A DNA stretch of 64,000 nt. Source: Vitis vinifera (taxonomy: Eukaryota; Streptophyta; Magnoliopsida; Vitales; Vitaceae). Positions 25,734 to 36,960 of the stretch are shown here, in pieces; position 1 is the stretch's first letter, and every line of letters begins with the position of its first letter. The stretch spans positions 4,983,001 to 5,047,000 of the forward strand of contig NC_081813.1 of NCBI RefSeq assembly GCF_030704535.1. Direction: 5' to 3'. The position numbers and the translations under genes are program-made. The notes under the pieces are model-generated. The model was not told the DNA's origin. It saw only the letters and a program-made list of their open reading frames with translations, and searched no databases.

Positions 25734-25954
25734 AGAAGAAAATATAATTGAGAAGAAAAGTATATTTCATCATGATTCATTGGTGCAGAGTACATCAGTA
25801 TATAAAGGAATTACAAGGATCACATATTACAATCGTAATCACACTAAATCAGCCTAAATATATTCTAGCCAAATATACACCAGTACCTAAATATATTCTT
25901 GCCAAATATACACCAGTACCTAAATAAGGCAACGACTCACATAGTTCTCCAATA
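25734..25954 (-). repeat. 5' LTR of the young copia element
   Basis: 221 bp, adjoining the primer site. Its terminal bases are not the usual TG...CA; the edges were set from the extent of the match and from the primer site and purine tract. Confidence 0.9.
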
Positions 25955-26296
25955 TTCGGGGGCCTCCTTCTTCTTCTTCTTCCCTCAGTCTGCTACTAGG
26001 GCCGGGGGGCTCCTCCATCTTTTTTTTTTTTGCTCTCCTCCTCACAGCCCCAATTTCCCTTTTTATTTCTCTTATTTTCTTCATTCCCGAACACCCATTT
26101 TGGACGGCCAGGAACCCACACTTCTTCCCTCATTTTTTTTTTCTTTTCCTCCTACCCATTTTCCTTCCAATCTTTTTCCCACCATTTTTTTTTCTTTCTT
26201 CCTTCTCCTCTATCATTCCCGACTTCCAAAGGCACCAGAATCCTTCCTTCTTCCCTTTCATCTCATTTTCTTCCAATCATTTTCCATTTTTTCCAC

Positions 26297-26298
<2 letters not shown>

Positions 26299-26355
<57 letters not shown>
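26299..26355. repeat. (ATT)n microsatellite
   Basis: About 19 ATT units run without interruption. A shorter ATT tract follows at about 26,492-26,532. Confidence 0.95.
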
Positions 26356-26356
<1 letters not shown>

Positions 26357-28817
26357 TTCACAAACCCACCAATCTCCCATTGCCGCCGGCAAACCCCGGC
26401 CAGTCGCTGCTGACGAGCCACTACGGTCGATGGCCCGTTCCTCTTCTCTTTCACTCCCTCATTCCCTCACTTCCCCATCACATCCGTTTTCATTATTATT
26501 ATTATTATTATTATTATTTTATTATTATTATTGCCATTGATATTGTTACTGTTGTTGTTATTTTCTTTAATTTTAATAGTAATTGTTGTACGTAAAATTT
26601 GGGCTATTGCATTAATATGAAATTTGAGATTAATTTGTTATTGGTAGATTAATACGTAATTTGATTTAATTTATTGTTAGTGAATTAATTTGAAATTTGT
26701 TAATTTGAGTTTGTGGGTATATTGTATTGGGTGATTAATTTGAGAATATTTGGATTATATCAATTGCATATTGTTTATTTGGACTTGGGCCTATTGTTAA
26801 TTGGATATTTGTTTAGACTTATTAGATTGAACTTAAAATATTATTTCTTTTAGTCACGTGTATTATTAATGTGAGCTTGGATTATGAGATATTAAATCTA
26901 AGTCTAATTGAATTTATTTTGATTTATTGTACTTGGGCTTGATTAATTGTGCTTGTATTTTGGTAATTAATTGGGAGATCTTGCACTATGATTATTGGCA
27001 TGTGAGATATTTTTGTTGGGGTATATTTGCTAATTTGGGTATATTTTTTTTAATTGGTGAAATTTATTGGGTTAATTTGAAACTGGAATTTGGGTTTGAA
27101 TATTTGTTTGAGATTTTATATATCTCTGCATATTTATATTTGTGCTATTCTTGTTTTTGCATGGACCCACTCTACAAATCTTGTTGGTTGAGTATGAAAT
27201 AATGAGACGTGGAACTTGTTGTAAGTTTATTTAGGTACATATTTTATTTCCCACTTTTATTTGGTTTTATTTTTATTAGTTCTTGTAAATATTTGTTTGT
27301 ATATATTTATTGAGTACGTAGAATTGAACATCGAACAAACTATAATTTTTTTTTCGGTCAGTAAATGTGTTTTAATAAAACAACAAATTTAAAATATTAT
27401 TTTTAATAAAAAAAAGTTTTTTTTATTATTTATAAAAATTCAGGAAAATGCATTAAAAAAAATCCAAAAAATTGTTTTTAATGACATTGTTAAAAAATTT
27501 CTTTGTTTAATAAAAATTGTTCAAAAATTATTTTGTAGATAAAATTGTTCTAAAAATTAATTTTTAGTAAAATTGTCTAAAAATATTTTTTTCAAATGAA
27601 TTCTTTTTCCTTAATTGAAATGAGATTAAAAGTGTTTTTCAGAAATAGAGAATTTAAATCTTTATTTTTCTTTTTAATTAAAATTTCTTTTGCAAATAAA
27701 GTTATGTCATTTTAAATAATTTGTAAAAATCACTTTTTTAAATGAAAATGAATCCAAATATTTTTGTAAATAAAATTGTAAAAATTCATTATTTTCCAGT
27801 AAAAACAAGTAAAAATAATTTTTGTACCCAAATTAAAATTTCGTAATAAATTCTTTTGATACAACAAGTGTAAATAGTTTTTCTTTTTTTGAAAATTGAA
27901 TACAAGTGAAATTGAGAAAATAGACTGATTCTCTTGTTAGTAAATAAATTGAAATTACTAATTTAAAATCATTTTTAATAAAATCATTTGAAATTTCTTT
28001 AAAACTTTTTCTTAATATCTTTTATTTATTTAATTCAATAAATCATTTTACATAATTATGTTATTATTTATTTTGTGTATTTTTGTAATTAAATTTCATC
28101 ATTGTTTTTGTGTATATTGATTTCCATGTACATTGATTATTTTTCTTGGTATCCATAATTAATTAATTAATTGCCACAACTCCCTTAATTCGTTTAGTAG
28201 AGGCTGTATGTATACGGGCTTAGAGGAGTACTACGACTCATCACTGTACCTTCCGAATAAGTAACCTGACCCTAGACCTAGACTTGGTTTTTTATAGACC
28301 TGTTTTTTATTCAGAGTCGTACTTAGGGTTTTCTTTCTTATTTTGTTTTTCTCTTAAAAAAATAATAAAACAAAAGTAAGTGGCGACTCCAAGTCATTTT
28401 CTAATGAATAAATAAAATTATTTTTTCAAATAAAAAATGAGTTTCGGAACGCATCGAACAAAATGCGGGGTCCACAATCATATATAACTTTTAAAGAAAA
28501 ATTTATCACTATTAAGTAATTTATATTTAGTTATTTAAAAATTTTAAAAAAATTTATTAGTAAAATTAATGAATTTTTCTAAAAGATTTTGCGGTAAAAA
28601 TATTTTTAAAAATGATTAAAAATGTTTTTGTGAGATTTCTTGCTGCCTTTTATTTAGTTATTTTTTAAAATTATTTGAAAATTTTATATAAATTTTATAA
28701 AAGGCCATCTTTCATGGGAACAAAACCATTTCTTCATCACTCTCTTATTACCACCACAAATCATCCAAACAATGAGAGTCCTACACGACATGGCCAAACA
28801 AAACGAAACTAGATGGT

Positions 28818-31800
28818 TTACTCCGATGAATCCGTTTCCGGCACAGGCATCCTAACTAATGAAAGAGCCTTGTTGAAATGCTTTGCCTTGGTAGCAAGGA
28901 ACTCACTCCATGTAACTGAGCGGTAGACAGGAGGGTGACTGGAGTCAACTAATTTTGGGATGGGCGCCACTGGAATGGTCGCCGGTGGTCCATAGAAATA
29001 GGCGACGGAGATACGCTGCTTGGAGTTGTTAACCATGGCACGGTGGAGGACACTGGGAAATGCAGCGTTGGATAGTATATGGAGGAGGTCGCCGATATTG
29101 ACGACAAGCGCACCAGGGAGAGGAGGAACTGTGATCCATCCACTGCCTTCTAGGACGACTTGGAGACCACTGGTGCTGCCCTGGTAAAGGATGGTGAGGA
29201 GGGAGGAGTCAGTGTGCTCGGCAAGACCCATGGCCTTGTCCGGCTGTGGACAAGCTGGGTAAGAGTTCAACTGCAAGGCAGCATGTGCCCCTTCTAACTG
29301 ACCTTCTGGACCAGCCCATTCTACATCTTCTTTGTTGATTCCCAGTGAGCCAAGCAGGAGCCAGAGGAGCTTATTTGCTAGCTGCTTCATCTGTTTGTCA
29401 TATTCTTCAGTAACTTCACTGCAAAATGGAGGCAAATTTGTCAAGAAAAAAGGCAATAAATCTGATAATGGTATCACCTCCATCTCCATCCATGTCTTCT
29501 TCAGGCTAGAGGAAAAAAGAAAAGGTAAAAACAGCAAATCCTTCATAGTACTTTTGTTTGGATACTTTGAAAATAATGAAATGTGTTGTATTTTCAAACT
29601 CTTGATTTAGGTTTTAAAGGAAAATAAAATTGGAGGAAAAATGAAAGCATGTTTATGTTCAAAACTTATTATCTATTCTGCTTATTCTCTCTCTCTCCAC
29701 ACGTGCCATAGCACGTGAAGAAATATGAAAGAAGTCCACCCAAAAAAATGAGTATGTAAACAGTTATAATTCATTTTCAAACAACACATATAACCTATTC
29801 AAATATAATTCCAATTACGTTCCAAGAAATATCTAATCAATATCAGAGTTGCATAGCATTAATCCAAAGGTTTTATTTTATATATATATATATATAATAC
29901 AAATCAGAACAAAAATAAATAAAAATGAACTAATTTGAGTAAGAAATTTGTTAATTAAAATGAAATAAGACTTGCCATTGAAATGGGATCAACACAAGGA
30001 AAAACACTTGCCATTCGTTAGTTATTAGGGATATCCCAAATGCATCATTCAGGTCAAAATATGACTTTCAAATTAAGTTTTAAATTAGTAGATGCTGTCA
30101 AAGGGAGTGGTGATGCATATGTAAAAAGGAAGAGACTCATAGAATGACAAAGGCAAATAGAGAAACATAGATCCATGGATCCAATCCATACATCTGGATG
30201 AGAAAAGAATCAATAGAAAAAGAAAGAATCAGAGTTGATAATGTAAAGGAAATGGAAGATGAAACATAAATCATGGATTCACAAAGTCCTCTCGAGGACT
30301 TGCTTAAGAATAAAAAAGAGGAATGTTATATTAATACCATGAAAGATCCTCACAAGAAATTTGAAAAGTTCTTAAACTTTTAATAATAAAATTTTATAAC
30401 ATTAACTAATATTAATAGAGTTTTAAAAAGAATAAAATTTATAATGTTAATGGATGGGAGATTCAAACCTAAAAAAGATAAAAAATGGAACGAGAATTTT
30501 GAAAAGTTTTTAAACTTTAAATATAAATTTTATAACATTAATTAATTTTAATAGGTGATTTAAAAGAGAATGAAATTTATAACCTTAATGGATATTAATA
30601 GGGTGGTAATAGAATAAATTTCGTAATGTTAAATATTAATAGGTTATAATAAATAAATTGATAGAGTATTTTTGAAATTTAAAAGTAAATTAATGGAAAC
30701 TTAATAAACACTTCATACTTTTATAGATGGTATAGACGCAATGACATCTTTATTAAAAATATATTAATATTTTTATCAAAATTTTGAAGTTTTCACAGCA
30801 TAAAAGGTATAAAATGTAATACATTAATAGCACAGTACAATTAATTTCATGGCACATAATTTATTTTCTTTCTTTGGACACAACCCTTTTGTGAGAAAAG
30901 TAATAGACAAATCATTGATCTAAAAATAAGATTGAAATTTTATTTTCTATGCCTAATAATTCCATGGCCCACAATCTCATTCTTTGTAAACAATTATCTC
31001 CCAAGACAAGAAACACAAACAAGAAATATGTAACAAGTTGTGAAGGTGGAAAAAGTTTTGTTTGTTTTTTTTTTTTTTTAATTGACATTATGTCCTATTT
31101 ATAATTTTTATTTAAAATTATGTTTGATTCCCTGAAAATATTGAGAAAAGAAAAAAAATATTTTTCTCATATTTAGTTTCATTATAAAAATATAAAAAAA
31201 ATCAAATATAATTAAAATTAATTTAAAATTTATATATTTTTAAATTATTTAATCTTACTGGAAAGAAATAAGTAAAATGAATTTGAAGAAATGTATAAAA
31301 ATAATATATTAAATTTAAATTTAAATTTATTTTTTATTTTTCTTTTACTTTTTCTTTCTATTTTGTTTCTTTTGTATTTTTCCTCAAATTTTCTGGTACC
31401 CAAAAAGACTAAGGGGAAAACGCCTTTTCTTTTCCCATATTCCTTTCCAACTGCATTCCAAACCAAGCCCATGGAGACAAGCCTCTATACGTACCAACCA
31501 TAATAGGGTTCTTAAGCTTTCATGAGGGTGAGCTAGTATATACGTACCAGAACTTGGTGCAGTATTCTTCAGGCCAAAGTTTGGAAACAAGCTCGAGAGG
31601 CGATCCGAGGACGGTGAAGCCTTCATACCACATTTGCTTGGCAAAGAACGGAGCAATCCGGGGTTGGCCGAAGCCGGAGAAGCCATCAGGCGGGCGAGTA
31701 GCCTTGAGTTTTTGCTCAGCAGGCAATGCGAAAAGGTTCCTGCTAGCATCCTCAATGGCTTCAAGAAGGCTGATGGGGATGCCATGGTTGATGACTTGAA

Positions 31801-32026
31801 ACACACCCCAACTCTTACATGCATCGCCCACAAGTGTTAATGCATTGGGGTCACTCAGATCAATAACCGGCACTGATTCTGCAATTAAAGAGTCCACGCA
31901 AGGGTGCTCGCCGAGAGACGCCCATGCGTGCGAATCGGGCAATTCTTGGATTGAGTTCAGGTCTAATTGTTTCTTGTAGAGATTGGCAGGCATGGATTTG
32001 AAGGCATCAGAGAGTTCTGAAGGCAT
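28818..32026 (-). CDS. GA3ox: Gibberellin 3-beta-dioxygenase (GA3-oxidase), 359 aa
   Basis: Two exons, 32,026-31,548 and 29,418-28,818, flank a 2.13-kb GT..AG phase-2 intron; the joined frame is open for 359 residues, usual for GA3-oxidases. Features fitting the family are the N-terminus MPSELSDAF, LNSIQELPDSHAW, VPVIDLSDPNA and WGVFQVINHGI. Further ones are FCEVTEEYDKQMKQLA after the splice, WLLLGSLGI and NSYPACPQPD. Iron ligands are H228 and D230 (EHTDSS) and H285 (LHRAMV); R295 and S297 (RIS) bind 2-oxoglutarate. The family hydroxylates inactive GA9 and GA20 at C-3beta to bioactive GA4 and GA1 in the cytosol. The intron sits at the homologous TTC TG|T GAA position also used by AOP intron 1. 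A MITE lies inside the intron. It is the only host gene found between AOP copies 3 and 4. Confidence 0.93.
30360..30615. repeat. Imperfect tandem duplication in the GA3ox intron
   Basis: Two neighbouring units (about 30,360-30,475 and 30,498-30,615) share the order: AAAAGTT(C/T)TTAAACTTT, AATTTTATAACATTAA, then AATAG, a run of A/G, and AAATTTATAA..TTAATGGAT. They differ by scattered changes. Confidence 0.55.
31119..31405. mobile_element. MITE family M, copy B (in the GA3ox intron)
   Basis: It starts TATGTTTGATTCCCTGAAAAT and ends with a pyrimidine tract and CAAATTTTCTGGTACCCAAA. Its overall design (inverted ends, inner ATATAATTAAAATTA, trailing TTTCTTTCTATTTTG) matches copy C at 43.9 kb in the same orientation. 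It ends about 140 bp from the exon 1 donor at 31,547. Confidence 0.6.
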
Positions 32027-32074
32027 GGTGATCAGAAGCTATGTTGTCAGGCAAAGGGCATATGGCCTGGAAGA

Positions 32075-32083
32075 GTATTTAAA
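32075..32083 (-). promoter_or_regulatory. Possible TATA-like element of GA3ox
   Basis: TTTAAATAC on the minus strand lies about 50 bp upstream of the start codon. This is position and composition evidence only; the leader would be short. Confidence 0.3.
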
Positions 32084-32089
32084 TGTGAG

Positions 32090-34279
32090 GGAGTAATTGC
32101 TTAATTAATATTAGAAATATGGAGTCCCAACTTTCTCATGTTTAGATTTCATGTAATAAATATAGAAAAAATTGGATATTAACATCATCATACAAATATA
32201 GAAAAAATAAAGTGTACGAAGGATAGAAATTCATTGGAAAATGGGTATTTGATCCAATTAATGCAAATATAGAAAAATAATAGTAATTTAGGAAAGTGAT
32301 TCATGTGCTTAAATATGTCAACATGGATATTGAGAATAATACATTGTCACGAGTAATAGTGAAGATATGGAAATTAATTAATAATATGAATGATAAAAAG
32401 TGAAAAAAAAAACAATATTATACATAGAAAAAAAATGTATAAGAAAGAAAATGGGTTATTGACTTAGTTAATAATTATGCACACAAAACACAACGGGGGA
32501 GACTTAGGAAGTAATCATGAATGTATAGAAAATTGACCTAATTTATAATTATGCAAATATTGAAATGCGTAGGAAGACGTCAGGAAAGAGGGACCAAGAG
32601 AAAAGAAAGTTGTAATTATTTAGGAAAACCCCTTTGGAGATCTCTTCATTATTCACCAAAAATAATACCTAAAAATAGGGTTAATTTTATTGAGGCCCTG
32701 AGATTATGTGTTAATACACTAAGCCATCAATGATTTCAAATTTTATCGGTTAACACCATTATAAATATATTTTTGTTAAACACTCCTATTTAAAATATTT
32801 TGACTTAAAGTGTCTATAAAAAACTAAATTTGATAAACCAAATAAATTTATAGGAATCCTAATTGACGAAATTTGAAATTAACGGTGGTTGAATATATTT
32901 ACACCAAATTTCAAGGGATGTCAATGAAATTTACTTTCTAAAAATAAATTTACAATCCTTAAATAGGAAAAGGTGTAAATCTTCCGAAAATCAATATCAA
33001 CCATGAATTAAAATAGTAATTATTTTTGGGAAGTCATATAATTCTGCCATATTGTTCCATCCCAATCTTGGTTTAGCCTTAAAGATTTTTTTAAATAAAT
33101 AGTAACTTATGATCAATTATTTAATAGACCTTGGTATTAAAATTTGTCCCAAAATGGAAGAAAAAACCTCTATGAGATGCATAAGAACATTGATACAAAC
33201 TTTTATACTTTCAATTTATTTATTTATCAATTATGTACTTTTTCATTCATTTTTAGAAAAATTGAGTTAATTTTATTCATCTTTCCTGATATTTAAATTA
33301 AAGAAACTTGTTAATAATTTGAAATTTTATTAAATACCTGTTCTACTATTTTTATTTGTTATTTCCTCTCATTTTCGTTTGATTTAAAATAAAAAATCTA
33401 TTTGATAAAGAAGAAAATTCATTTAAAAGCATTTGGGTCCAAATAATGAAGACATTGTACCCTTTTGTACAATAGGATGGCCAAAATAAGGAAAGATGGA
33501 GGAATTATCAAGCTTCAAACTCAGAAAGGACATCCTAACCTGGAGATGTGATATGAAGCCCCAAAGAACAAAAGTCCCAAGACGATGACGGCTGGTCAAA
33601 TACCCTGTATACATGAACGAGTATAATTGTGAATGATTTCAAGGAGAGAATCCTGTCTACCATGATGGTCCTCGTTTTCGACAAAGCTCCGGCTCGTTGT
33701 GTTTTGCATGGCTGTCGGTGAAGCCCGCTGGTAAAGTCAATAAAGTAAGATCAACAACACAATGGGTATTGTCCATATATGCAATTGATGGACGGGAAGA
33801 ATTGAAATCTTGGCAAGAGACACGACAATGTATTACATTACTTGACAATTTAAATATTTAAAAAATGTGGTAGAACAAAGGAAGAAAAGAGAACAAGAGA
33901 AGAAAGAGAAGGAGATGATTGAAGAAGAAGAAGAATGTGGTGGAGAAAGTATTCTCTCGTGATTGAATTTCCATACGTTGATATATCCTATTTATAGATT
34001 TGAGGAAATTAATTATCGCACTTTACTGGCTATGGATAAATTAAAATTTATGGTCGGTCATTATAGATTCGAGAATATGTAGGAAAATCTTGTGGAAAAA
34101 GCCAATTGAACAAAAAATGAGTACAATCTTTTTATAAACTTACAATGTTCTTGAATTATTAGGATTGCTTCATTAAAACCTTTTTAAAACTTGGTGGGAT
34201 AAAACTTGAATGATGGACAAAGTAGTACATATTTTTATTGCGCTACTTAGTTTTTATTTGTTAATAATTCTTTATCTCG
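32090..34279. other. Intergenic DNA upstream of GA3ox
   Basis: AT-rich with no supported gene. It includes the presumed GA3ox promoter. A purine-rich stretch (AAGAAGAGAAGAAAGA type) lies at about 33,870-33,935. Confidence 0.5.
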
Positions 34280-36600
34280 ATGATGATGTAATTATCCTTT
34301 CTTGAAGTAGTAATTCAACGTGAAGATTTTTTAGGCAATGCATTCTAATGTTGTATATGAACTTATTGGATATTGTAGATAGTAAGCTTTTATTAGCTTT
34401 GTTAGATTATCACTTAATTATATCTACTAACATCTAACTTATGGCCACTATTTTGAAGCTCATACATAGACAATGAATATTGGAGATAGTAATGCTTTTA
34501 TTAACTTTGTAAGACTATCACTTAATTATATATACTTACTAACATCTTTCCCACCACTATTTTGAAGCTCATACATAGACAAAAAAACCTTTGGAGAAAT
34601 AGTGCTTATCATTTTTGATGCAATTTTTGAACATGTTGGACCATGGATCTTCATCTTATACATTTGGAATTGTGTTATTAATGATGTATCTCAAAATGAT
34701 TTAAAGAAATGACAACTTTTATTTGTTTTTCTAATTTTCATGATATTATATTATTACCAAATGTAATTAAATATGTAACCTATTTGAAGTAGGGATTTGA
34801 AAGATAGGTAGCATTTGCTTAACTAAGCAAATCATGATTCTAATCTTCTTAGCTAAATAAACTCATTTAAGTTGTTCCATGTATATTTGACAATACACGT
34901 TTGAACCTATTCAAATGCCTTCAAGTTAGTAGAAAATTGTATCTTGTTAAAAGATAAATACAAAATGATATCTTTGGGTTGTGATTCTAATCTTCCTAGA
35001 TAAAATAATCTCATAGAAATTCATTATACATTATAATATTTTAACTTATAAAATAAATGCTTATGAATAATTAACTTATTTGAATATACATTATGAACTT
35101 TTCATATAAAGTTATTTGTCTCTTCTCTACAAGCTAAAGTTAAGAGCATATGGCATATGACCTTTGTGAGATCTTGACATCTCTAATAAGTCTATTCCAA
35201 ATAAACTTGTCAATTACAATTATATTTAAACAAATTGTAATTTCACCCAAAGAATAAGAGATGTATAAATGAGTTCCCAATTTGCATATTAATCATTCCA
35301 TTAACTAATATTCTTTACAAGTTTATTGGGCCAATTAAGATGATTATCATTACCTAAATTTGCAAGTGTGTTTCTTTTTATATATATAGGTGATGCAATC
35401 TTGAATGTTCTCTCCTACTAATGGAGTATTGGATCCTTTAATAGATATCCACTAGTTTTCATATATCATTTATAAAGTCCAAATATACCGATATATAGTG
35501 TGTTATTAGACATCAATAGTTGACAACATCAAAACCATATACAAAAGTCAAATATAAAATTTAGTGACATCATTAAGTCAAAGAATCATTAAGTCAAAGA
35601 ACTTTATGTAAACTTGGACGAATTGAGTTGGAAACTTGATATTTGAGTGGACTAACTAAGACAATTATTTTTAATACTTGAATTGGGCTTGAGTTAAAGT
35701 TTTTCAACCTAAGCTCAATTGGTTAGGCTTAGGTCAAGGTTCAAACAATTCAAGCCTAATTTGAATTCAATTTAATATTTTTATAATATTTAGAATATAT
35801 ATTATTCTATATAATAATATTCATTTTCTTTTTGGATTTTAAGGAAAAAAATATCAAATTATAATTATCATATACTTTTCCCTTTTTTAAAAAAGATATA
35901 TAAATTCATTTTCTATTTTTTTGTTATTATTTTAAATTTTTATCTCATTTACTACTCAAAATTTTGGTATAAATGTATCAAGAAAAGTTTTTAAAAAGTA
36001 TTGTGCATGGATTTTAAATCATGTAACTCAATCAATTTGATCAACCCTAGTTTAGAGAAAAGAGGTTGGGTTGAGTACTTGGGTTAAAGGTTAGGTTAGA
36101 TTGAGCTTGGGTTAATTGTTTCTTAATTTAGGTTAAGCTCAGGTTGTCAATCAACTCGACCAACTTGCTTAACTTATAGCTCTAACTTTATGTAATATTA
36201 AATCGCACAAGTTCTAACATGACAATAAGAAGTTTGAAAGTTCTCATATAATGGTCCAATTAAATGATTATCACCTAATAGTGATTAATAGATCTATTGC
36301 TCTATGACATATAGTAGTACAACTCGTGACAACTTTTAATAAGCATGCTCATCCATGACAACCTTATAAGTTATGAACGTATTTTAAGATTATAAGGAAA
36401 TTAGAAATTATATCTCATTATTAATAATATGCATTATCAAGATGATTTCTTTACAATATAAAATCTAAGGATAAATATCATTAATTGTAACATATATAAT
36501 TTGTACCCATGAAATACATAATGCAAATTTTTTTTATCTATTGACTTTATAGGGTACACAATGCTTTCAATCTCCTGCTTACCCTCAAAGCCAATTAGAT
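34280..36600 (-). repeat. Probable old copia LTR and flanking repeat DNA
   Basis: Sequence leading into the pol remnant at 36,600-36,960 resembles a long, decayed LTR. The part at about 34,850-34,965 (ACTCATTTAAGTTGTTCCATG..GACAATACACGTTTGAACC) recurs near 63,690-63,800, showing that it is a dispersed repeat. A tandem duplication at 34,365-34,580 and inverted GGGTTGAG/CTCAACCC-type tracts at 35,690-36,180 lie inside. Edges are unclear. Confidence 0.35.
34365..34580. repeat. Direct tandem duplication, about 110-bp units
   Basis: Unit 1 (about 34,365-34,472) and unit 2 (about 34,473-34,583) share GATAGTAA..CTTTTATTA, TATCACTTAATTATAT, TACTAACATCT and CACTATTTTGAAGCTCATAC in the same order, each ending in ATAGACAA. 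Confidence 0.7.
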
Positions 36601-36960
36601 ATAATTTTAAAACCCAATTTTATTAAATGTTTTTCAAACATTTTTGGACTCAAGGTTTTGTTGATGGATCAACAATATTGTCAACACAAATTATCTTTGT
36701 AATGGCTATATCTCATCTCTTAGCAGTTTCTCTTACCAAGTGAAATTTCCTTTCAATGTGCTTTGTTCTTTGGTGAGTCATAGGCTCTTTAACTTGTATA
36801 ATAGCATCATTATTATTACAAAATAATGTGATAAAAGATTCAACTATAGGTAAAACACTAAGTTCTTGTAATAACTTTTTGATCTAAGCTACTTTTTTTT
36901 GCTAGTTCTTGTATAAACTTTTCAATATGCTTTACTTACTTTTCTATATATGAATGATTA
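36600..36960 (-). mobile_element. Decayed copia RNase H/3'-end fragment
   Basis: Read on the minus strand, the order of words matches the end of copia pol: the free-Asn/Ala codons of an RNase H active region, the KHIE-type stretch, and the short tail before the purine tract. It is heavily broken and old, and no open frame survives. Confidence 0.4.

Larger units (their letters stand above)
21192..25954 (-). mobile_element. Ty1/copia element, 4.76 kb, nearly whole and very young
   Basis: Two 221-bp LTRs (21,192-21,412 and 25,734-25,954) appear identical on reading. The primer site TGGTATCAGAGC (25,722-25,733, minus strand) touches the right LTR, and a purine tract GAGGGGGAG touches the left LTR. 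On the minus strand, in order: gag from 25,687 with the CCHC knuckle CEHCNAPGHTSDRC, protease around DSGASNHMS, the GAG-pre-integrase and integrase core, reverse transcriptase, and RNase H ending near 21,420. The order integrase then reverse transcriptase is diagnostic of copia. It looks nearly whole, with about one break between the gag-protease-side and integrase-RT-side frames. Identical LTRs mean a very recent insertion. No matching target duplication is seen at its outer edges (ATTTT against TTCGG). Confidence 0.92.
20735..28476 (+). mobile_element. Long Tat/Ogre-type gypsy LTR (probably solo), split by a copia element
   Basis: The right end has features of long Tat/Ogre-type LTRs that I recall: ACCTGACCCTAGACC, an A-rich stretch, AAGTGGCGACTCCAAGTC, and a terminal AAATGCGGGGTCCACA ending at 28,476. 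Before it lie pyrimidine-rich blocks with C-rich runs (20,860-21,180 and 25,955-26,500) and a long TTTG/ATTTG-rich stretch (26,600-28,100). No gypsy coding sequence was found, hence a solo LTR. Removing the nested copia (21,192-25,954) leaves about 3 kb. The left edge is uncertain and no target duplication was established. Confidence 0.5.
29419..31547 (-). other. GA3ox intron (2,129 bp)
   Basis: Donor CTG|GTACGT and acceptor TTTTGCAG|TG are both strong. The intron is long for this gene and has grown in part by repeats: a (TA)n run near 29,880-29,896, an imperfect direct duplication at about 30,360-30,615, and MITE copy B at 31,119-31,405 close to the donor. Confidence 0.8.
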
